DNA of 64,000 bases, from the NCBI RefSeq assembly GCF_001659685.2, contig NZ_LXYE02000046.1:48940-112939 (forward strand), in the 5' to 3' direction. A model generated the notes under the pieces. That model was given only the letters and a program-made list of their open reading frames with translations, made no database searches and was not told the DNA's origin. Shown in pieces: positions 58,593 to 64,000 of the stretch (position 1 is its first letter; each line of letters starts with the position of its first letter). The position numbers and the translations under genes were made by a program. This DNA is from Labilibacter marinus (GTDB lineage: Bacteria; Bacteroidota; Bacteroidia; Bacteroidales; Marinilabiliaceae).

Positions 58593-59561
58593 ATGATACG
58601 ATTTATATTATTGCTTATCTGCAGCATCTGTTGCGCATGTAGTTCAGAATTAGAGGATACGCAAAGGGAAACAGGAAAAGATGCGGATGAGGATGGCGCT
58701 TTCTATGTGGAGTACAGATTAAATGATTTTGAGATTGATCAGAGTTCATTTCAATTTGATAGTAGTGCTGTTATTTTAAACGACCTTGAAGAAGCTTCTG
58801 GCATTATTGAAAGCAGATTAAAGCCAAACTACTTTTACAAACATAACGACAGTGGCTCTGATGCTCGATTGTATTTATACGCTGCCAATGGCAATCAAGC
58901 GGGTCAGTTTAAGCTAGAAGGAATTACTGCGATTGATTACGAGGATATTGCCATAAACACAGAAGAGGGCAAAGACTATATTTATCTAGGTGATTTTGGC
59001 GATAATAAAGAAAAACGCAAAACAGTTTCTATTTATCGCTTCCAAGAACCTAAGTTTACAGTTGCACAAGAATATTTTAGAGATACAGTAAATACTATTG
59101 ATCAGATTGAATATCAGTATTTAGATAAAGATTTCGAAGAAGCTGTGAGTTATAATTGCGAGGCTTTATTTGTTGATCCTATTTCTAGAAATATTTATGT
59201 AATTACCAAGGGTAAAAGCATCGCACACCTATATAAAATTACTTATCCGTATAGTTTTAATAAAATTAATGATGCCCATTTATGTGGTTCGTTTACTATT
59301 CCTCCCAATCAAATAACGGCTGCTGATATTTCGGCAGATGGGAAAGAAATACTAATTAAAACATATGAACATGTTTTGTATTGGAGGCGAGATTTAAGCC
59401 AATCCGTTGAAGAGATATTACAAACGTCATTTATTCGTGTCCCTTATTTAGGGGAACCTCAAGGGGAGGCCATCTGTTTTATTTCCAATGGTGGGTACGT
59501 AACCGTAAGCGAACAGAATCCAAGTGTTAAAACTAAGTTTAATTTTTACAAGCCAAAGTAG
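58593..59561 (+). CDS. Lipoprotein with a phytase-like/esterase-like propeller domain
   Basis: A 322-residue lipoprotein (lipobox ICSICCAC, Cys15) with segments such as EEASGIIESRLKPNYFYKHN, AIDYEDIAIN and YIYLGDFGDN. These resemble the beta-propeller family annotated as phytase-like esterase domain or SdiA-regulated proteins. It lies between the beta-helix lipoprotein and the phytase, 26 bases before the latter. A role in phosphate-ester handling is plausible but not shown. Confidence 0.75.
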   Translation: MIRFILLLICSICCACSSELEDTQRETGKDADEDGAFYVEYRLNDFEIDQSSFQFDSSAVILNDLEEASGIIESRLKPNYFYKHNDSGSDARLYLYAANGNQAGQFKLEGITAIDYEDIAINTEEGKDYIYLGDFGDNKEKRKTVSIYRFQEPKFTVAQEYFRDTVNTIDQIEYQYLDKDFEEAVSYNCEALFVDPISRNIYVITKGKSIAHLYKITYPYSFNKINDAHLCGSFTIPPNQITAADISADGKEILIKTYEHVLYWRRDLSQSVEEILQTSFIRVPYLGEPQGEAICFISNGGYVTVSEQNPSVKTKFNFYKPK

Positions 59562-59587
59562 AAGTATATTTTTTAAGAGAGAGAGTA

Positions 59588-60706
59588 ATGCTACAACAAC
59601 GACAGTATATATTAAGAATATCGATAGCCATTTCTTTACTAGCGGGGGGCATTTTTTTCGCCTGTAAACAAAAGGGAAGAGTAAGTGAAGGTTCAAAAGA
59701 ACATCAAAAATTAATTGAGCCAATAGTGCAGGCTAAATATCAAACAAAGCCAGTGCCAGCTGGTATTCACGAGGATTCTGCCGACGATCCAGCTATTTAT
59801 GTTGCAGCCCAACATGCTGATTCGGTTTATATTATTGGAACCAATAAAAAGGGTGGGGTGGCTGTGTATAGCCTTAAAGGTGAGGAGCTGTTTTGTTATC
59901 CCTTTGGAAAAGCGAATAATGTGGATGTTAGATATGGATTTCCACACAAGGGTGATACAGTTGATATTGTTGCTTTTAGTAATAGAACCACACATTCAAC
60001 CGATATTTACCAAATTGATAAATCGGGTGCCTTGCATCCGCTTAGTGTTGGAGAAATAGTATCTGATTTTAAGGATGAGGTATATGGTTTTTGTTTGTAT
60101 AAAAATCCAGATACAGAGCAATTTTACGCTTTCATCAATTGTAAATCGGGATCTGTTGAGCAGTATCATTTTTGGAGCGCTAAAGGAACAATTCAATACA
60201 GTCAAGTACGAGCATTCTCTCTACCATCACAAACTGAAGGTATGGTGGCTGATGATATGTTGGGTGAGGTATACATAGGAGAAGAGCAGAACGCTATTTG
60301 GAAATATAAGGCCAATCCACAGTTTGGAAATGAGGGTAAAGTACTCAGCGAAAGTATTATTGAAAAGAATCCTCTCTTTAAGGCTGATATCGAAGGTCTT
60401 GCTCTTTATCCTACAAGTGATTCTACAGGTTATTTGCTTGCTTCAATTCAAGGAAACTATTCTTACGCTTTATTTGAGCGTGAGGGAAAAAATAAGTACT
60501 TGGGCTCCTTTAAAGTGCTTGATGGAGTTATAGATGGCGTAGAAGAAACGGATGGTTTAGAAGTCATTAATATCAATTTACCAGCATTCCCTGAAGGTTT
60601 TGCTGTGGTTCATGATGGTTATAACTATGAAGGTAACGAGTTGAAAGCCCAAAACTTTAAGGTGCTCGATTGGAGAGATATTAAAGAGGCTGTGCTTAAA
60701 AATTAA
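59588..60706 (+). CDS. Beta-propeller phytase (3-phytase) lipoprotein
   Basis: A 372-residue exported enzyme with lipobox LAGGIFFAC (Cys26). The mature part carries the beta-propeller phytase signatures DSADDPAIYV at about 63-72 and VYIIGTNKKGGVAVYSLKGE, followed by VDVRYGF, GFCLYKN and ADIEGLALYP. These calcium-dependent enzymes remove phosphates from inositol hexakisphosphate. The protein would be surface- or periplasm-anchored. The receptor and two lipoproteins upstream make a four-gene unit for scavenging phosphate or inositol from phytate. Confidence 0.93.
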   Translation: MLQQRQYILRISIAISLLAGGIFFACKQKGRVSEGSKEHQKLIEPIVQAKYQTKPVPAGIHEDSADDPAIYVAAQHADSVYIIGTNKKGGVAVYSLKGEELFCYPFGKANNVDVRYGFPHKGDTVDIVAFSNRTTHSTDIYQIDKSGALHPLSVGEIVSDFKDEVYGFCLYKNPDTEQFYAFINCKSGSVEQYHFWSAKGTIQYSQVRAFSLPSQTEGMVADDMLGEVYIGEEQNAIWKYKANPQFGNEGKVLSESIIEKNPLFKADIEGLALYPTSDSTGYLLASIQGNYSYALFEREGKNKYLGSFKVLDGVIDGVEETDGLEVININLPAFPEGFAVVHDGYNYEGNELKAQNFKVLDWRDIKEAVLKN

Positions 60707-60830
60707 GAACAAAATGGTATAATTAGCTTAATGGTTAGGGTGGTATTTAATGGAATAGGAAGGATTAAAACGGTTTGACGCAAAATTTAGATAATTTCAT
60801 TAAATTGTGATGCGTTAATATATTACAATT

Positions 60831-61343
60831 ATGAAAAACATTTTAGCCTTAATAATTCTTGCCCTAGCTTTTGTTTCTTGTACTGAGGAGAAGAGAAATG
60901 TAACCGAAGATAATAAGCTTAGCTTTGAAAAAAACTATTATCATCAAGCTATAGATACCTCGCTGATGGATATGAAAACCATCTACCTTCCTGCTTATCC
61001 TGTTATTCATCACAGGTATGTAAATACTTATGGTTTAACCGTTACCATAAGCCTAAGAAATACCTCTTTAAAAGATACTTTGTTTGTTACTAAAGGAGAT
61101 TATTACAATACTTTAGGAGATAAAATAAGTAATAATATTGACAAACCTATTTTTTTAAGACCATTAGAAACGGTGGAAATTGTAGTAGCTGAAACAGATA
61201 ATACAGGCGGAACGGGAGCAAACTTTATTTTTGACTATTACTCCCAAAGCAAATCAACGCCACTTTTTCAGGCTGTAATGATCTCCACAGCAGGGCAGCA
61301 AGGAATATCTTTTGTAACCGAAGGTGTTGTTATATCGGAATAA
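60831..61343 (+). CDS. DUF3124 lipoprotein
   Basis: A 170-residue lipoprotein (lipobox ALAFVSC, Cys17) of the DUF3124 family, recognised from IYLPAYPVIHHRYVN, LTVTISLRNTSLKDTLFVT and the closing AVMISTAGQQGISFVTEGV. The function of this family is not known. It lies 124 bases after the phytase gene on the same strand. I cannot tell whether it belongs to that operon; the gap has no clear terminator. Confidence 0.85.
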   Translation: MKNILALIILALAFVSCTEEKRNVTEDNKLSFEKNYYHQAIDTSLMDMKTIYLPAYPVIHHRYVNTYGLTVTISLRNTSLKDTLFVTKGDYYNTLGDKISNNIDKPIFLRPLETVEIVVAETDNTGGTGANFIFDYYSQSKSTPLFQAVMISTAGQQGISFVTEGVVISE

Positions 61344-61880
61344 GAGGAAGGAGATAAATATAAGTGCACTAGTTTATTGAATATCGACAATTATTTAAAT
61401 GCGTGACGTTACAAATAGGAGGCGTAGGCTGATTTAAAAACCGAACTTCCGAAACCCCACCAAGCAAAAGCTAAGGTTTTGGTTATTAGCCGATGCAAAA
61501 GCTTCGGCGGGGTTGATTATATGCTCTAAGTTCCAAGCCACTTATGTTCTATAGTTCATTGTTGAACTAAAGTCCTCCGGCATAGCTACCAATAATTATA
61601 GCCTAAGTTTTTCTACAAATGAATGTAGCTATGATTCATTAAATTCATTTCAAATCTCATACCTTGCCCACTAATATCCTAAGGCTTTAACAACTTCTTT
61701 CGCTTATAACTTGACCTCGCCATAATAATCTCGTAACTTCATGTCACTTCTGTAAAGCTTCTGAGCTCATTCTGTCATCTTAAAAATACCGAAAAGCGTT
61801 GATAAGTACATAGGTTAAATAAAGGCCGGGGTGTAGTTCAACCGAAACTCATCGCTGGGGCGTGCCGACCACTGATAGTT
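61344..61880. other. 537-base non-coding region with a GC-rich inverted repeat
   Basis: No gene is seen. The left half holds the inverted repeat described at 61453-61514. The right half has a GC-rich stretch near 61824-61872 (with GGCCGGGG and GGGGCGTGCC) that stands out from the AT-rich background and may be part of a second repeat. This is the border between the phytase locus and the cassette-like end. Confidence 0.5.
61453..61514. repeat. REP-like inverted repeat with an inner direct repeat
   Basis: AACCCCACCAAGC (61453-61465) is complementary to GCTTCGGCGGGGTT (61501-61514) apart from one mismatch and one bulged base. The 9-mer GCAAAAGCT occurs twice inside (61464-61472 and 61495-61503). 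It could be an RNA hairpin at the end of the DUF3124 transcript or a dispersed extragenic repeat. It has no T-tail. Confidence 0.55.
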
Positions 61881-62450
61881 CTATTTATTGGCCACAGTTT
61901 TTATTACTCTCTTGCCCAGAGATTTTAGGAACCATATTAATATTGCTATTGATAATATAATCGCAAGAATTGAATAACTAGTCGGCAGCCAATTCGCACT
62001 CAGATTTATTAATCCAAAGTAAAATAATAAACTAGAAATAAAACTAACTCCACTTGACATAATCGTTAACGCATTTCCTATTGTTGAAAATATAACTGAA
62101 ATGATAAATACATAAATCTCGAATATCAGAGATTTCAGAATATATCTAGTCTCAAGATTTACTCGCGAAGGTGTTTTAACGAGTTTGACTGAGCCACTTC
62201 TAGGGTCAGAGTCCACCTTTTCAATTATTTGAAGAATTCTCGAATCAGGTTTACGAGAACTTTTCATATTAGAATACCGAATCCGCATTCGATAACTTCT
62301 CAGAATTGAGTATGCCTCATTAATTTCCTTTATTTTATCTGGTCCCAGATTGTGCTTTAAGCAATAGTCAATCGCAGTAGCATAAGCTATTTTAACAAGG
62401 GGCTTTGAAGTCAATTCATCTATTCCAAGAATTTCATAATAATCTTTCAT
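61881..62450 (-). CDS. Membrane protein with a degenerate J-like N-terminal domain
   Basis: A 189-residue protein. Residues 1-62 (MKDYYEILGIDELTSKPLVK through IKEINEAYSILRSYRMRIRYSN) have the layout of a DnaJ domain. The catalytic His-Pro-Asp tripeptide is missing: the equivalent place reads KHNLG near residue 33, so it should not stimulate Hsp70 ATPase. A linker and two or three membrane segments follow (about 105-128, 135-150 and 158-176), ending in a basic tail. The function is unknown. It sits beside the attC-like element and may be a captured cassette gene. Confidence 0.7.
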   Translation of the reverse strand: MKDYYEILGIDELTSKPLVKIAYATAIDYCLKHNLGPDKIKEINEAYSILRSYRMRIRYSNMKSSRKPDSRILQIIEKVDSDPRSGSVKLVKTPSRVNLETRYILKSLIFEIYVFIISVIFSTIGNALTIMSSGVSFISSLLFYFGLINLSANWLPTSYSILAIILSIAILIWFLKSLGKRVIKTVANK

Positions 62451-62602
62451 ACTGGTCTAGCCAAATTAATTATTTTAAGTTTGTTATAATCTAAAAGTAA
62501 TCCAATTGTGTTCAAGAATTATTTCAGGATATCATTTGATGGGCAACTTAAAAGTGTAAACGATGTATCTATAACTTTGTAAAGGATGTCCCTTTACCGT
62601 AC

Positions 62603-62747
62603 CTAATGCACCACAACGTTGAGAATATGGGGCGTTTGGTAATTCAAAGCTCCCAACTATCAAAACGCCATATGTTTTATTAAATGTACTCATGCTCAAT
62701 GTTAGTACTATCCGCCAAATGACCTATATTTATTGTTGTGTGGCGTT
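62603..62747. repeat. 145-bp nested inverted repeat resembling an integron attC site
   Basis: Three nested arm pairs are visible. The outer pair is TAATGCACCACAAC (62603-62616) with GTTGTGTGGCGTTA (62734-62747). The middle pair is AACGTTGAG (62614-62622) with CTCAATGTT (62694-62702). The inner pair is ATATGGGGCGTTTGGTA (62624-62640) with TATCAAAACGCCATAT (62657-62672). It lies between two minus-strand orphan genes, two bases beyond the stop of the larger. CCTAATGC and CACAC also occur at the right window end. No integrase is in the window. Confidence 0.65.
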
Positions 62748-62748
62748 A

Positions 62749-63978
62749 TTAATCGCATTCATGGGCCCCTATTCCATAACCTTTATAATTCTTCCAATCT
62801 GGATAATTAAAATAAGTAGCAATCCCTCCGTAATTCTTTTTTACAAACCCCAATATTTTACGTTCAGTTTCATTTATTATAAACGGGGTGAAATCAAATC
62901 GAGATGATTCTCTAAAATTATCAATTATATCAATCTTATTATCCTTATTATTCCAAATAGCAAAAATATTAGAATAGAAATGTCCATCCTTCTGACTGTC
63001 ACAATAGTCTCCGTATATTACATTTAGAAAAACAAAGGTCGTATCATTGGATCTCAATTCTTTTGCTTGTTTAAATATTGGTAGTTGCTTACTATAATAA
63101 TATGCATTTTCCTCTTTCATGGATTTTGATAATAATGAATCACATTCCTTGATTATGTAACTCGAATTTAATTTCCGAAACGCATTGTCAACATTTTTCT
63201 GAATTTTATTTTCAAGACACCAAGTCAAAGCGTAATCAGATTTCAAATGTGCAATTGCACCTTCAATTTCTTTATCTAAATCCAATTTAGCAACAATAGT
63301 AAGCTGCTCCATATCAATTAGATTTTTTGCAATTTCAATGTCCGATAAATTTTCTTGTTGCCATTGCACAACAAAACCCCAATATGGAATTGAAATATTA
63401 ACAGCAATAAATTCATTTATTTTTGCATTCGTTTTGTTTCCATTGAAATCATAAACTATAAATTCTTTGCCGATTAAATATTTCAATTGAGGAGGAAGTT
63501 CTTTAGAATCAATTTTAGCTTTTGCTATAAAAGCTCCATTTTCAGCACCATCAATCCCAATCACCGCAGATATCTTCTCTTTGTCAATACCAAAGTCCGT
63601 AATCATGTATTCTCCACCTAAAATAGTGTAATGGTTATCTAGTAAATATGAATCCGTGTTTTTATATTTTCCTGAATACTTAACGTAACTCTTAAATCCA
63701 TTTTTATTCAAGTCTTCTGATTCAGTTTTTGCATTACTATACGATTCTTTAGCCAGAATATTTATATACCAACCTGGATTTAAATTATCATAGTCCGAGG
63801 AGTTTAATATTTGAGATTCAAAGTCATAACTTTTCTGAGATTCTGTAGCTTTCTCTAAATTGTCAAAACCACTGAGAATTATCAACCATTTATCATTCAC
63901 AATACCCACTTGAGCATAAGAAATTACACTAAAAAAAATTGTTAGAAATGTAAATATCAATTTCATTTTACTTGTCAT
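62749..63978 (-). CDS. Exported protein of unknown function (cassette-like gene)
   Basis: A 409-residue protein. The signal peptide MKLIFTFLTIFFSVISYAQ begins at Met5 (63966), a likely alternative start. The segment from about 28 to 105 (KWLIILSGFDNLEKATESQK, later PGWYINILAKESYSNAKTES and SYVKYSGKY) has the rhythm of a SPOR-like domain, which would bind denuded peptidoglycan glycans. This is a tentative match. The rest is not recognised. It is flanked by the attC-like repeat on its downstream side and by a copy of the end of that repeat at the window edge on its upstream side. Confidence 0.65.
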   Translation of the reverse strand: MTSKMKLIFTFLTIFFSVISYAQVGIVNDKWLIILSGFDNLEKATESQKSYDFESQILNSSDYDNLNPGWYINILAKESYSNAKTESEDLNKNGFKSYVKYSGKYKNTDSYLLDNHYTILGGEYMITDFGIDKEKISAVIGIDGAENGAFIAKAKIDSKELPPQLKYLIGKEFIVYDFNGNKTNAKINEFIAVNISIPYWGFVVQWQQENLSDIEIAKNLIDMEQLTIVAKLDLDKEIEGAIAHLKSDYALTWCLENKIQKNVDNAFRKLNSSYIIKECDSLLSKSMKEENAYYYSKQLPIFKQAKELRSNDTTFVFLNVIYGDYCDSQKDGHFYSNIFAIWNNKDNKIDIIDNFRESSRFDFTPFIINETERKILGFVKKNYGGIATYFNYPDWKNYKGYGIGAHECD

Positions 63979-63987
63979 TTTAAGCCG

Positions 63988-64000
63988 CCTAATGCCACAC
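63988..64000. repeat. Partial copy of the attC-like end, cut by the window edge
   Basis: CCTAATGCCACAC at 63988-64000 matches CCTAATGCACCACA at 62601-62614 except for one base. It lies just upstream of the 409-residue gene, where the next cassette's recombination site would be expected. The match is short, so it is suggestive only. Confidence 0.45.

Noticed and set aside
62692..62907. A 71-codon plus-strand frame starting inside the attC-like repeat
   Set aside because: It overlaps the end of the 409-residue minus-strand gene and the inverted repeat. The hydrophobic sequence comes from AT-rich antisense codons.

Overview
The window reads as a chromosomal segment of an AT-rich member of the Bacteroidota, probably a marine member of the Bacteroidales/Marinilabiliales type. 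This rests on the gene families (TonB receptors with a carboxypeptidase-regulatory-like N-terminal domain, regulator-propeller proteins, the order of the division cluster), promoters of the form TTG-N20-TAnnTTTG, and the general lack of Shine-Dalgarno sequences. The exact lineage is an inference.

Layout. (1) 1-1193, minus: the N-terminal part of a large exported macroglobulin-like protein cut by the window edge. (2) 1628-7573, plus: a lipopolysaccharide inner-core sugar locus. It holds kdsA, a transaldolase fused to a KdsD-like CBS pair, an aminotransferase (kdnA-like), an iron-type alcohol dehydrogenase (kdnB-like), kdsB and a kdsC-like phosphatase. Together they suggest that the cell makes 8-amino-Kdo (Kdo8N) rather than plain Kdo. 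(3) 7733-25886, plus: the merged str, S10, spc and alpha ribosomal operons (rpsL to rplQ) with fusA, secY, map, infA and rpoA, followed by eno, a eukaryote-type citrate synthase and a regulator-propeller/PP2C phosphatase hybrid. (4) 32386-48524, minus: the division and cell wall cluster mraZ-rsmH-ftsL-ftsI-murE-mraY-murD-ftsW-murG-murC-ftsQ-ftsA-ftsZ-yqeY. Its promoter is embedded in a four-copy MraZ operator. (5) 48525-54349: a loose region of solitary genes (lipoprotein, glutamine cyclotransferase, metallo-hydrolase, 2H phosphoesterase, sterol-desaturase-like protein), a decayed LysE exporter and a possible small RNA. (6) 54350-61343, plus: a phytate-type locus with a TonB-dependent receptor, a beta-helix lipoprotein, a phytase-like-domain lipoprotein and a beta-propeller phytase, followed by a DUF3124 lipoprotein. 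(7) 61344-64000: an accessory end with a GC-rich inverted repeat and two minus-strand orphan genes separated by a 145-bp nested inverted repeat that looks like an integron attC site. The end of that site recurs at the last bases of the window.

The most unusual item is the transaldolase-CBS fusion. The CBS half looks like the regulatory half of arabinose-5-phosphate isomerase (KdsD), but the sugar isomerase half has been replaced by a fructose-6-phosphate-aldolase-like domain whose conserved active-site Asn is Thr. It sits beside kdsA, the enzyme that consumes arabinose 5-phosphate. An alternative route to arabinose 5-phosphate, or a regulatory role in this pathway, is a testable possibility.
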